A DNA stretch of 64,000 bases from Cytobacillus firmus (GCF_023657595.1 NZ_CP098323.1:2008001-2072000), one strand, 5' to 3'. Counted from the stretch's first letter, positions 14,315 through 23,476 are shown. Numbers and translations are program-made. Notes: generated by a model from the sequence alone, not told the origin.

Positions 14315-14788
14315 ATGGAAGGGGTAAAAAAGGGAATTGAAGAAAGACTGGAAGAGCTGAATATCCAGCTCCCTGAATTGACTGATATCCGAATGCCTTT
14401 TGAACCGGGCGTTATCTCAGGAAAGATTGTCTATTTATCCGGGCAAACACCCAGAGTCAATGGTCTTCAAAAGTATACCGGAATTGTCGGGGCAGGCATT
14501 TCGATCGAAGAAGCAAAGGATGCGGCACGAATTTGTACGCTGAATTTGCTGGCAGCCCTTAAAGGAATAATTGGAGATTTAAATAAAGTGAAAAGAATCA
14601 TCAAAATGGATGGATATGTTGCCTCAACAAGTGACTTTAAATATCATCCAATCGTCATAAATACATCATCAGAACTGCTGCATGATATTTTCGGCAAGGA
14701 AAATGGACACGCACGTAAAGCAGTGGGATTAGCTTCACTGCCAGGCGGGGCTCCTGTAGAAATTGAAATGATTGTTGAAATAGAATAA
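14315..14788 (+). CDS. RidA/YjgF-family imine/enamine hydrolase
   Basis: This 157-residue protein of the RidA/YjgF/UK114 superfamily has an N-terminal extension of about 20 residues, VYLSGQTPRV in the core, the conserved HARKAVGLASLPGG segment with the carboxylate-binding arginine, and VEIEMIVEIE at the end. RidA proteins hydrolyse reactive imines and enamines, and some relatives deaminate aminomuconate in aromatic pathways. Two bases separate it from the 65-aa gene. Its place at the end of an amine-linked cluster fits detoxification of imines released by the oxidase or dehydrogenase steps. Confidence 0.88.
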   Translation: MEGVKKGIEERLEELNIQLPELTDIRMPFEPGVISGKIVYLSGQTPRVNGLQKYTGIVGAGISIEEAKDAARICTLNLLAALKGIIGDLNKVKRIIKMDGYVASTSDFKYHPIVINTSSELLHDIFGKENGHARKAVGLASLPGGAPVEIEMIVEIE

Positions 14789-14802
14789 ATTCCGAACAAG
14801 GG

Positions 14803-14827
14803 CTGCTCAATTTAGAGCAGTTTTTTT
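14803..14827 (+). terminator. Terminator after the RidA gene
   Basis: CTGCTC-AATTTA-GAGCAG followed by seven T. It ends the GntR-controlled cluster. Confidence 0.85.
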
Positions 14828-14904
14828 GTGACTTAAAACTAATTTCATAGATTCACTGTCATGGTAAAATGATTGAGGATATTGAAGATAAGAAGGAGGG
14901 TACT

Positions 14905-16272
14905 ATGAAAAGAGCATTACTGCTAATCGTAACCATTATTCTTTCTGCAGTTGTTCTAATTGCATGCAGTTCAGCTGAAGAGAATAAGGACGATAAAAAG
15001 GAGTCTGATCAAAAGAAATCAGCTGAAAGTGTGGAAGGAGCTGAGGAAGAAGATTCAGAGCAAACTGTAAAAAAGTTTCCTCCTGTTCCCAAGTCTTTCA
15101 AAGAATCTGCTGAATATGACATGACAGGAGAATTTGCAGGAAAAGAGTTTTCACAAGAAGCAAAAAATAAGCTTAATGAGCTTCCTGACATTAATAAGGA
15201 TTCGTCAGAGGAAGAAATAGAGGCAATGGAACAGGAGATATTTGCGCTGTTTAAAGAAAATCTTAGTTTGCCTAATGTGCCAATTGATCAATGGGAAGCA
15301 ATGAAGTTTACAGATCCAAATGCCGGGGGGGAAGATCTGCAGGTTAAACAAAATTATAATGTGGCTATATTGCTGGATTCCAGCGGCAGCATGGGTGCGC
15401 TCGAGAACGGGCGGACAAGAATGGATTTAGCCAAAGAGGCAATTCAGCAATTTGTTGAGAGTTTGCCGCAAAAAGCTAATGTCTCTCTCAGCGTTTATGG
15501 ACATGTGGGCACAGGTCAGGAAAAAGATAAAGAAAAGTCCTGCAGAAAGGTTGAAGAAGTTTATCCGCTTTCAGCTTATGACCCTGCTGCATTCACAAAC
15601 TCATTAAATCAGTTTAAGCCTGCAGGCTGGACACCTATGGCTAAAGCTGTCGAGCAGGTGATGAAGGATTTAAAGGAAAAGGATGGTGAGATGAATACCA
15701 ACATAATCTATTTAGTCAGCGACGGGATTGAAACATGCGGAGGAGATCCAGTTAAAGCAATGGAAAGCCTTGGTGCGTCCAATCTCAAGCCCGTTGTCAA
15801 TATCATTGGCTATCAGGTAGATAACCATGGTCTTAGTCAATTAAAGGAAATGGCAAAGGCCGCCAATGGCCAGTTTGTGAACGTTCAAAATCAGCAGGAT
15901 CTAAAATCTGAATTTAACAGGACAGCTGAAATGGCTAAAGTGTGGTCTGAATGGCATGAAGATGCCAATGCAGCCATTAACAGTCTGTTTAATAATGTTC
16001 AATCACAGCTGAACGAGTGGCACAAAACAGAGCAGGAAAAGATGAACAGGGAACATAAGAATCTCCAATCAGCGGTAAATTATTTGAATGATCAAGAGAA
16101 AATTGATACAGATGTTTTCTTAAGATATGATGATCATTATCGGGAATATTTTTTGACAGTGGATCAGGAGGCGCGTGATTTATTCTTAGAGCTCGATAGT
16201 CTAAATCGTGACTCATTCCTTGATAATTGGGATGAGATAACAGATCGATTTTTAGAAAATGTTAATAAGTAA
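14905..16272 (+). CDS. VWA-domain lipoprotein
   Basis: The secreted lipoprotein of about 455 residues has a signal peptide ending at the lipobox LIAC. A charged linker rich in E, K and D follows. A von Willebrand A domain then begins at NYNVAILLDSSGSMG with the MIDAS D-x-S-x-S motif and continues through LVSDGIETCGG. The C-terminal third is helical and coiled-coil-like. The frame extends to an ATG at 14869, but the site AAGGAGGG before ATG 14905 and the signal peptide fix the later start. VWA lipoproteins bind surface ligands or assemble complexes, but no partner is evident here. Confidence 0.88.
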   Translation: MKRALLLIVTIILSAVVLIACSSAEENKDDKKESDQKKSAESVEGAEEEDSEQTVKKFPPVPKSFKESAEYDMTGEFAGKEFSQEAKNKLNELPDINKDSSEEEIEAMEQEIFALFKENLSLPNVPIDQWEAMKFTDPNAGGEDLQVKQNYNVAILLDSSGSMGALENGRTRMDLAKEAIQQFVESLPQKANVSLSVYGHVGTGQEKDKEKSCRKVEEVYPLSAYDPAAFTNSLNQFKPAGWTPMAKAVEQVMKDLKEKDGEMNTNIIYLVSDGIETCGGDPVKAMESLGASNLKPVVNIIGYQVDNHGLSQLKEMAKAANGQFVNVQNQQDLKSEFNRTAEMAKVWSEWHEDANAAINSLFNNVQSQLNEWHKTEQEKMNREHKNLQSAVNYLNDQEKIDTDVFLRYDDHYREYFLTVDQEARDLFLELDSLNRDSFLDNWDEITDRFLENVNK

Positions 16273-16282
16273 ATTTATAAAG

Positions 16283-16316
16283 AGTCTGCTCAAAAAGCAT
16301 TAAGAGCAGGCTTTGT
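16283..16316 (+). terminator. Stem-loop after the VWA lipoprotein gene
   Basis: AGTCTGCTC and GAGCAGGCT form a 9-bp stem with G-U pairing and a T-rich 3' side. Confidence 0.65.
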
Positions 16317-16392
16317 CTGTATATAGGACTAAAAAAAGGATTCTCTTCACTTTTACCGAATTAAAGTATAACAGAATCAAAGGGAGGATTTT

Positions 16393-17268
16393 ATGCAAAC
16401 ATTAGAAAAACTAAAGCGCAGATTTTGGTATCTTACTCCTGTTGCAGAAACAGACCGTCCCATTTTAGGGGCTGTGGTCGGGGATCGAATGACTTTGATG
16501 ATTGATGCAGGAAATTCGGAAGCTCATGCTCAACTATTTTTAAGCGAGCTGGAGAAACATCAAATACTTTCACCAGGGATGGTGGTGTTGACTCATTGGC
16601 ACTGGGATCATATATTCGGATTGTCTCGACTGAACATCCCATCTATTGCTTCCCGACTGACCAAAGCTGAAATGGAAAAACTAATCCCATATTTATGGAC
16701 AGATGAAGCATTGGATGAACGTGTGGAAAACGGAGTCGAAATAGAATTTTGCGCGAGCGCCATAAAGAAAGAATATGGTAATGACCGGAGTATTAAAATT
16801 AAACTTCCAGATATCACTTTCGAGAATAAGCTTGAAATTGATCTCGGCGGTGTGACTTGCCAACTGCAGCAAGTCGGTGGGGACCATTCTCCAGATTCCG
16901 TAGTGGTATTTATAAAAGAAGAAAAAATATTATTTTTAGGTGATGCGATTTACGCGAATCTTTACGCAAGTAAATGGAATTACACGGAAGATCCCATGCT
17001 TCGGTTATTAGATGCAATAGATCAATTTGATGCAGATACATATATTTTATCCCACGGGACTGCAATCTCAAAGGCAGAATACCAGGAGGAAGCGGCCATG
17101 CTCAGGAAAGCAGCCCACCTAAGCGAAAAATACGAAGGACAGATGGAAGAAATGAAGAACGCCTATCAATCCTATGTTAATCGTGAACTGAATGAGAATG
17201 AGTTAGAAACGATACAGTTCTTTGCAAATGGAAATGAACTGAAAGGACCTTCCAGGAGGCTGCCATGA
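16393..17268 (+). CDS. MBL-fold metallo-hydrolase
   Basis: This 291-residue metallo-beta-lactamase-fold enzyme has the zinc motif in THWHWDH, a second ligand region GGDHSPDS, the bridging aspartate in LFLGDAIY and a late histidine in LSHGT. The C-terminal about 60 residues are helical. It is the first gene of a three-gene operon in which both junctions are 4-base ATGA overlaps, so it is tightly coupled to the isomerase and reductase that follow. It may hydrolyse a thioester or lactone feeding them. The substrate is not recognisable. Confidence 0.85.
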   Translation: MQTLEKLKRRFWYLTPVAETDRPILGAVVGDRMTLMIDAGNSEAHAQLFLSELEKHQILSPGMVVLTHWHWDHIFGLSRLNIPSIASRLTKAEMEKLIPYLWTDEALDERVENGVEIEFCASAIKKEYGNDRSIKIKLPDITFENKLEIDLGGVTCQLQQVGGDHSPDSVVVFIKEEKILFLGDAIYANLYASKWNYTEDPMLRLLDAIDQFDADTYILSHGTAISKAEYQEEAAMLRKAAHLSEKYEGQMEEMKNAYQSYVNRELNENELETIQFFANGNELKGPSRRLP

Positions 17269-18026
17269 ACAATTTTTCTGTTAATCTTTCAACCGTTTTT
17301 ACAGAAGTCCCTTTTTTGGACCGATTCAAAAAAGCCCGCGAAGCTGGTTTTGATCTTGTAGAATGCCAATTTCCATATTCTAATACAATAGAAGAAATCA
17401 GAAATGAGCTTGAGGACAATGATTTATCATTGGTTTTAATAAACCTGCCTCCAGGTCATTGGGAAGAAGGGGACAGGGGCCTTGCTGCAGACCCCAATCG
17501 CAGAGAAGAATTCAGAGAATCAGTTGAAATCGGGATCCGTTATGCGAAAGGACTTGGGGTAAATCAGATTCATTGCATGGCAGGGATACACCCGAGTAAT
17601 AATCAGAATATTTTTATTGAAAATCTCTTCTTTGCGGGCACTGCTATGTCTGAACACGGAATTAACTTATTAATTGAACCAATCAATCCAATCGACATGC
17701 CTGGCTATTTCTTAAACGATATCCAGCAGGCTGAAGAGATAATCAATAGTGTCGGTTTGCCGAATGTGAAGCTTCAATTCGACTTTTACCATATTGAAAG
17801 AATACATGGCCAGGCTCTTTCTTTTTTTCAAAAGTATGCTGAGCTGGTTTCACATGTACAGATTGCAGACTCTCCGGGCAGACATGAGCCGGGGACGGGG
17901 GAAATGAACTATAAAGAGATCCTCCTATATTTGCAGAAACACTATAAAGGCAGTATTGGTCTTGAATATAATCCGCAAGGCAGAAGCGCTGAGAGCTTTG
18001 CTAGGCTGAAGGAGGTGACCTCATGA
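17265..18026 (+). CDS. Hydroxypyruvate isomerase-like TIM-barrel protein
   Basis: The 253-residue sugar-phosphate-isomerase/AP-endonuclease-2-type barrel carries the hydroxypyruvate-isomerase (Hyi/OtnI) landmarks: FDLVECQFPYS, NLPPGHWEEGDRGLAADP, LLIEPINPIDMPGYFL and LQFDFYHIERIHG. Metal-ligand E, D, H and E residues lie in these strands. Such enzymes interconvert hydroxypyruvate and tartronate semialdehyde, or 2-oxo-tetronates. The following gene resembles tartronate-semialdehyde reductase, so the pair would convert hydroxypyruvate to glycerate. Its ATG overlaps the stop of the MBL gene. Confidence 0.88.
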   Translation: MNNFSVNLSTVFTEVPFLDRFKKAREAGFDLVECQFPYSNTIEEIRNELEDNDLSLVLINLPPGHWEEGDRGLAADPNRREEFRESVEIGIRYAKGLGVNQIHCMAGIHPSNNQNIFIENLFFAGTAMSEHGINLLIEPINPIDMPGYFLNDIQQAEEIINSVGLPNVKLQFDFYHIERIHGQALSFFQKYAELVSHVQIADSPGRHEPGTGEMNYKEILLYLQKHYKGSIGLEYNPQGRSAESFARLKEVTS

Positions 18027-18916
18027 AGATCGGGTTTATAGGAACAGGCGTGATGGGCTCCAGAATGGCCCAGCGGCTATTAGGCCATGGTTTTCAAGTG
18101 GCAGTACATAACCGGACATTCCAAAAAGTGCAGCCGCTTATTAAAAATGGAGCGATTTATTCAGAGACAGTAAGTGAGCTTTCCAATCAATGTGAAATTA
18201 TATGCACGTGTCTTTCGATGCCTCAGGATGTTATGACCGTTTATATGAGTAAACAAGGAATCATTGACAATGCCAAGCCCGGAACGATATGCATTGACTT
18301 TACTTCAGTAGGGGCCGATACGAGTAAAATCATCAATAGGATGGCAGGTGCAAAAGAAATCAGTTATCTTGACTGTCCTGTCAGCGGCGGACCTGAAGGG
18401 GCCGAAAGCGGCACTTTAACGATCATGGCTGGCGGAGGGGAAATGGCCTTTCAGAAAGTTAAGCCGGTACTTGATGTGCTGGGTGACACTATAGAATATA
18501 TGGGACCTTCGGGGTCTGGCAGCATTGCCAAGCTGATTAATCAGTACCTTGTTTCTGTCCACTCGCTGGCTGCCTCAGAGGCAATGGTAACCGGAGCTGC
18601 ATATGGACTGGATTCTGAACAGCTATTAAAAGTCCTGAAAACAAGCTATGGCGACAGCAAGATCCTACGCAGGCATATGGAACAATACGTATTACCCCGC
18701 CATTTCACACCAGGAGGGGCAGTCAAGTATGTACATAAAGACGTCCTGCTTGCCAACCAGCTTTTGCAGGAAGCCGGCCTTACTCAATTTACCGGGAGGA
18801 TGGCAGAAAAAGCATTCCAAAAAGCAGTAGAGAAAGAACTAAGCGAGCAGGATATGTCGGCAGTGATAAAGATTCTCGAGGAAGAGACGGGCACTGTTGT
18901 GAAGCTGAAAGATTAA
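18023..18916 (+). CDS. NAD(P)-dependent beta-hydroxyacid dehydrogenase (tartronate semialdehyde reductase-like)
   Basis: The 297-residue member of the beta-hydroxyacid dehydrogenase family has the N-terminal Rossmann motif IGFIGTGVMGSRMAQRL, the substrate loop DCPVSGGPEGAESGTL and the catalytic lysine in SIAKLINQ. Length and motifs fit 3-hydroxyisobutyrate dehydrogenase, GarR and GlxR. The adjacent Hyi-like gene makes tartronate semialdehyde reductase the best guess. Start and upstream stop overlap as ATGA. Confidence 0.88.
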   Translation: MKIGFIGTGVMGSRMAQRLLGHGFQVAVHNRTFQKVQPLIKNGAIYSETVSELSNQCEIICTCLSMPQDVMTVYMSKQGIIDNAKPGTICIDFTSVGADTSKIINRMAGAKEISYLDCPVSGGPEGAESGTLTIMAGGGEMAFQKVKPVLDVLGDTIEYMGPSGSGSIAKLINQYLVSVHSLAASEAMVTGAAYGLDSEQLLKVLKTSYGDSKILRRHMEQYVLPRHFTPGGAVKYVHKDVLLANQLLQEAGLTQFTGRMAEKAFQKAVEKELSEQDMSAVIKILEEETGTVVKLKD

Positions 18917-18918
18917 TG

Positions 18919-18949
18919 AGCGGGTGCAGAAATGCGTCCGCTTTTCTTT
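18919..18949 (+). terminator. Terminator after the three-gene operon
   Basis: AGCGGGTGCA and TGCGTCCGCT pair around GAAA, followed by TTTTCTTT. Confidence 0.8.
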
Positions 18950-19055
18950 ATCATTTTCCTGCAAATTCACGTAAGGAGTTTTTTTATTAAAATATCAGTA
19001 TTTTCTGCTATAATAATAATCTGAAATAATAATAGAGAAAACCGGGAGTGCAGCA

Positions 19056-19730
19056 ATGAAGCGCAGAAAAAGCAAAAAGCGTACAAAACGCAGTTCAAAT
19101 ATAGCCTTACTGTTATTTTTTATGGTTTTGATCTTCGTCTTATTTGACCAATTCAAGCAGATTAATATAAAGGAAACTGCAGTTTCTTTAATGCCAAATT
19201 TGGTATCTAAAAACGTCCAGAATTACACGCCTTTACTTGAAAAGGAATTGAAAGAGGTCAATCTAGAAGAATACACACTTGTTCTGGCCGCAATCATGCA
19301 GCAGGAAAGCAAAGGGAAGGGAGGTGACCCGATGCAGGCTTCTGAATCAGCAGGATTGCCCCCAAATTCAATTCAGGACCCCGAACAGAGCATTAAACAG
19401 GGAGTAAAACACTTTCAGAAAGCATTAAATTATGGCAGTCAAAAAAATGTAGACTTCCCTGCCGTTATCCAGGCTTATAATATGGGAATCGGATATATTG
19501 ACTTTGTCGCTGAACAAGGGGGAAAACACAGTGAAGAAATCGCTAAGCAATTCTCTCTCAAGCAGGCTGAAAAGAATCCAGAGGTATATGATTGCGGAGG
19601 CGATAAGAATAATTTCCGCTATCCATACTGTTATGGCGATTTCACATACACCACTAAGGTAACAAAGAATATCGAGATTCTCACAGCAAGAGGCACAGGA
19701 AAAAACGGTGAATATAAATCAGTTTGGTAA
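19056..19730 (+). CDS. Membrane-anchored lysozyme-like (T4-type goose/slt) protein
   Basis: The 224-residue protein has a very basic N-terminus, one membrane anchor (about residues 16-32), then a lysozyme-like domain. The catalytic glutamate context AAIMQQESKGKG is followed by DPMQASESAGLPPNSIQDPEQSIKQGVKHF and YNMGIGYIDF. The domain matches the N-terminal muramidase of CwlT and the B. subtilis YocA/YddH type. It acts outside the membrane on peptidoglycan. CwlT-like proteins often travel with conjugative elements, but no conjugation gene is nearby, so here it is a solitary chromosomal copy. Confidence 0.82.
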   Translation: MKRRKSKKRTKRSSNIALLLFFMVLIFVLFDQFKQINIKETAVSLMPNLVSKNVQNYTPLLEKELKEVNLEEYTLVLAAIMQQESKGKGGDPMQASESAGLPPNSIQDPEQSIKQGVKHFQKALNYGSQKNVDFPAVIQAYNMGIGYIDFVAEQGGKHSEEIAKQFSLKQAEKNPEVYDCGGDKNNFRYPYCYGDFTYTTKVTKNIEILTARGTGKNGEYKSVW

Positions 19731-19760
19731 AACCAAACATAATAATATTATTGTAAACTA

Positions 19761-19790
19761 AAACCGCACCTTATTGTGCGGTTTGTTTTT
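19761..19790. terminator. Bidirectional terminator
   Basis: AAACCGCAC-CTTATT-GTGCGGTTT followed by GTTTTT. It lies between convergent genes and overlaps the last codons of the serine hydrolase gene. Confidence 0.85.
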
Positions 19791-21057
19791 TAAGAATATG
19801 CGTTTTTCCATATACATCTACAAACTCTAGAAAGTGACCTTTCAAATCAAATGTAAAAACCTCATACACAAATTCTGATTTGAAAATAGCTTTGCCGTCT
19901 GTAAGGGTAAAAGGTCTTATTTCATATTTATATAGTGCCCCATATTTCTTTGGCATGGTCACAAACAATTTATTGTTTTCCCAATGGACTGATGAATATA
20001 ATTCATTGGATTTATATTCACCTATAAGATTTCTCCATGGAATAGGCTCTCTTACAGGAGAAAACCTTTCCGGCATGCGAACCTCCTTATTTAAAATGAT
20101 TTTGGATATATCCTCACAGATTTTGTCCGCTGGAGTTATATTTACATTACTCAACACGATAATGGTAAGATCCTCTTTAAAGTTCATCAACAGTTCATTT
20201 GTAAAGCCATTGATGTCCCCAGTGTGTCTGGCTGTCTCCGAATTGCCGCTAATAAACCAGCCATAGCCATATCCGCCATGGCTGGCTGTGAACATTTTTA
20301 AGGTCATGTTTTTGTTTAGCAGTACACCATTCCGCAATGCTTCTGTCCACTTGTATAAATCCTCAGCAGTGCTGTACATCCCATATGCTCCCTGTGGAAT
20401 GCTCATATCTACAAATTCTGCGTTAATTACCTCTTCCCAGACCGAATGACCGCTGGCCAAGTCCTTCACAATCTTGCGGCCATGATCAATGCCTGTATTT
20501 TTTAGTTGAAGTGGTTTAAAAATATTCTCCAGGAGGAATTGTTCATAGGGTAAACCTGAAACGTTTTCAATTAAAGCAGTCAGGAGCAGATATCCTGCAT
20601 TGCTGTATTGCATGTTTGTACCGGGCTTAAATTGCAGCGGTCTGCTTTTAATCCAATTGACGGATTGTTCCAGACTGGAAGGAAGGCGCATATATTTCTC
20701 CCAGTATTCAGAAGAGAAAGTGAAATCAGCCACACCCGAAGAATGGCATAATAAATGGTGGATGGTCACACCGTTTTCAGAATGGAAATTGTTAATATAG
20801 TCATTAATTTTATCCGAAAGATTCAGTCTTCCTTGCTGGTGGAGCAGCAGGACAGCCGCGGCGGTAAATGACTTTGTTAAAGAACCGATTCGGAACCTGG
20901 TGTCTGACGTGTTTTCAATGGCATATTGATAACTTGATAGTCCATATCCTTTATTCAGAATGACTTCTCCTTTATTTGCTGCAAGTACAGATCCATTAAA
21001 ATAATTGCCCTCTGCAAGGGTGTTCATATACTCATTAATTTGCTGTTTCTTGTCCAT
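19771..21057 (-). CDS. Serine hydrolase of the beta-lactamase/penicillin-binding fold
   Basis: The 428-residue class C beta-lactamase-like protein has the nucleophile motif SLTK (IGSLTKSF), the second motif YSN (MQYSNAGYLL) and the third motif HTG (ARHTGDINGF). About 100 C-terminal residues form an extra beta-rich domain. No signal peptide is visible, so it is probably cytosolic, as with many esterase or D-aminopeptidase relatives. Transcribed alone and convergent with the lysozyme-like gene. The substrate is unknown, and beta-lactam resistance should not be assumed. Confidence 0.85.
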   Translation of the reverse strand: MDKKQQINEYMNTLAEGNYFNGSVLAANKGEVILNKGYGLSSYQYAIENTSDTRFRIGSLTKSFTAAAVLLLHQQGRLNLSDKINDYINNFHSENGVTIHHLLCHSSGVADFTFSSEYWEKYMRLPSSLEQSVNWIKSRPLQFKPGTNMQYSNAGYLLLTALIENVSGLPYEQFLLENIFKPLQLKNTGIDHGRKIVKDLASGHSVWEEVINAEFVDMSIPQGAYGMYSTAEDLYKWTEALRNGVLLNKNMTLKMFTASHGGYGYGWFISGNSETARHTGDINGFTNELLMNFKEDLTIIVLSNVNITPADKICEDISKIILNKEVRMPERFSPVREPIPWRNLIGEYKSNELYSSVHWENNKLFVTMPKKYGALYKYEIRPFTLTDGKAIFKSEFVYEVFTFDLKGHFLEFVDVYGKTHILKKQTAQ

Positions 21058-21472
21058 GAAAATATTCCGCCTTTATGTATAATTGTTTACCATTCTTCAT
21101 ATATATTGGCTGTTGTCTGATTTTTCTCCTTCCCTGGAAAATTATAGATTCATAAGTTTTTATATAAAAAGTGAAACCAAATTGTATTTCATTCGTCTAT
21201 ATAGACGTGCAGCATTTATAAATGTCTTAAAATGAGCTTAGACTGTGAATAGGGCTCTCACCCTGATTTTATCGGCATTAAAGAGCGGTTTATCTGGACA
21301 TGCTTGACATTTTTTTAAATGCGAGTATAGTTATATTCTTGTGCAGGGCTTTTTTGCCTGTTCATAGATTATTAATATGTTTCAGGTAAACTAATAATTA
21401 GGCTGATTGCCAACATTAAATTTTTAAATTACTAGCGAAGTATGTTACAATAATGTGCTAGAAGGCAGGTGT
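21058..21472. promoter_or_regulatory. ltaS upstream region with ECF-sigma and sigma-A promoters
   Basis: About 415 bases without a gene. TGAAAC at 21172-21177 and CGTC at 21194-21197, 16 bases apart, form a textbook sigma-M/sigma-X-type extracytoplasmic-function promoter pointing to ltaS. A sigma-A promoter follows: TTGACA at 21304-21309 and TATAGT at 21326-21331. A small CAGGGC/GCCTG hairpin lies in the leader near 21344-21361. Confidence 0.7.
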
Positions 21473-23476
21473 ATGATTTTGAATACTTTACTTCATAAAA
21501 GTCAGGATATATTGAATAAATATATAGGCTTTTTCTTTTTAGCAGTATTTCTGCTCTGGATGAAAACGTATATTACTCAAATGACACAATTTAATTTAGG
21601 CATTGAAAGTGCCTTGCAGCAGTTCCTTTTATTCATTAACCCGCTTGGGTCTGCATTGCTGTTTTTAGGGATTGCATTCTTTTTTAAAGGCAGAAGAAAA
21701 TATATCGCATTGATGGTTATGTACTTCTTCCTGTCGTTCCTGCTGTTTGCAAATGCAGTGTACTACCGTTTCTTTAATGACTTTATTACACTGCCGACAT
21801 TGACGCAGACACAAAATTTCGGTGATGTTAGCGGAAGCATCAGCTCACTATTAAAGCCAACTGATATCTTTTTCTTCCTTGATTTCATCGTGCTTGCCGG
21901 CTTGCTTATTTTTAAAGCCGTTAAAATGGAAACAAAGGATTTGACGCGCCGCAGATCAGCAGCCCTAATCTATGCGTCGCTTGCCATTTCCTTTGCAAAT
22001 CTGGGCCTTGCTGAAACAGACCGCCCTGAGCTTTTGACAAGAGGTTTTGACCGTAACTATATTGTTAAATATCTGGGCATGTACAATTATACAATCTATG
22101 ATGCAGTGCAAAGCACAAAGGCATCCGCACAAAGAGTTATGGCGGATAGCAGTGATACAACTGAAGTCATTAACTTTACAAAATCGAATTATGCTGAGCC
22201 GAATCCGAAATATTTTGGAAAAGCCGAAGGCATGAATGTGATCTACCTTCACCTTGAGTCCATTCAGACATTTTTAATGAACTATGAATTGCATGGTGAA
22301 GAAGTAACACCATTCCTGAATTCGCTGATAGAAGAGGAAAATACAACGTATTTTGACAACTTCTTCCATCAGACTGCACAAGGGAAAACAGCTGATGCTG
22401 AGTTTATCCTTGAGAACTCCCTATATGGGCTCCCTCAGGGTTCTGCCTTTACAACAAAAGGTATGAATACGTACAATGCAGCGCCGGCAATTCTGAAGGA
22501 TAAAGGATATACTTCTGCGGTCTTCCACGGCAACTCCGGAAGTTTCTGGAACCGTAACGAAATTTATAAATCATTTGGATATGATAACTTTTTTGATGCA
22601 GATTATTATGATTTAAAACCTGAAAACATGGCTGACTACGGTCTAATGGATAAGCCGTTCTTTGAACAATCCATGCCGTACCTGGAATCGCTGAAGCAGC
22701 CGTTCTATTCTAAATTCATTACAGTGTCCCATCACTATCCGTATCATATGGATCAGGAGATGGCGACAATTGAGCCCCATACTACAGGGGACAAATCAGT
22801 TGATAATTACTTTCAGACAGCCCGTTATGCTGACGAAGCGCTTAAACAGTTCTTTGAACAGCTGAAGGCTTCCGGTCTGTATGAAAACTCAGTAATTGTC
22901 ATGTATGGTGACCATTATGGAATTTCCAAAAATCATAATAAAGCAATGGAAAAAGTGCTTGGCAAGGAAATTACACCGTTCGATAGTGCCGGTCTGCAGC
23001 GTGTTCCTCTATTCATCCGTGTACCTGGCATGGAAGGCGGAGTAAATCATGAATTTGGCGGTCAGATCGACCTGATGCCAACATTGATGCACTTGCTTGG
23101 GATTGATACTAAACAGTATCTCCAATTCGGTACAGACTTATTATCAGAAAATCATGATGACCTTGTGCCGTTCCGTAACGGAGACTTCATGAGCCCAACC
23201 ATTTCATCTGTTGACGGAAAGTACTATGACTCAACAACGGGTGAACTGCTGGATGAAAGCCGTTTTGAAGAAGCGAAAAAACTCCAGGAAAGTGCTGAGC
23301 AGAAATTGGCACTATCTGATAAAGTGGTAAACGGAGATCTTCTCCGCTTCTACCAACCGGAAAACTTCGAACCGGTTGATCGTTCAAAATACGATTACAA
23401 AGCAGAAAACAATGGGGTAATCAAGAAGAGCGAAGAACCTGATGAAACGTCTGAAACTGAACCAGCTGATAAATAA
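21473..23476 (+). CDS. ltaS: Lipoteichoic acid synthase (LtaS type)
   Basis: This polyglycerol-phosphate LTA synthase has about 667 residues. Five N-terminal membrane helices (about residues 15-190) are followed by an extracellular sulfatase-fold domain. The catalytic threonine is T306 in QGKTADAEF. Metal-site segments include HLESIQTF, SGSFWNRNEIY, YGDHYGISKNHNK and the SHHYPYH loop. A signal-peptidase-like site is expected after the last helix, as in the family. The frame extends to a GTG at 21455, but GGCAGGTG fits ATG 21473 or TTG 21479. The ECF promoter upstream suggests envelope-stress control like that of the B. subtilis paralog YfnI. Confidence 0.93.
   Translation: MILNTLLHKSQDILNKYIGFFFLAVFLLWMKTYITQMTQFNLGIESALQQFLLFINPLGSALLFLGIAFFFKGRRKYIALMVMYFFLSFLLFANAVYYRFFNDFITLPTLTQTQNFGDVSGSISSLLKPTDIFFFLDFIVLAGLLIFKAVKMETKDLTRRRSAALIYASLAISFANLGLAETDRPELLTRGFDRNYIVKYLGMYNYTIYDAVQSTKASAQRVMADSSDTTEVINFTKSNYAEPNPKYFGKAEGMNVIYLHLESIQTFLMNYELHGEEVTPFLNSLIEEENTTYFDNFFHQTAQGKTADAEFILENSLYGLPQGSAFTTKGMNTYNAAPAILKDKGYTSAVFHGNSGSFWNRNEIYKSFGYDNFFDADYYDLKPENMADYGLMDKPFFEQSMPYLESLKQPFYSKFITVSHHYPYHMDQEMATIEPHTTGDKSVDNYFQTARYADEALKQFFEQLKASGLYENSVIVMYGDHYGISKNHNKAMEKVLGKEITPFDSAGLQRVPLFIRVPGMEGGVNHEFGGQIDLMPTLMHLLGIDTKQYLQFGTDLLSENHDDLVPFRNGDFMSPTISSVDGKYYDSTTGELLDESRFEEAKKLQESAEQKLALSDKVVNGDLLRFYQPENFEPVDRSKYDYKAENNGVIKKSEEPDETSETEPADK

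Noticed and set aside
14474-14483. GTATACC inside the RidA gene
   Set aside because: Within coding sequence, lacks the TTG/CAA arms.
19056-19730. Conjugative element suggested by the CwlT-like lysozyme domain
   Set aside because: No relaxase, coupling protein, integrase or attachment repeats nearby.
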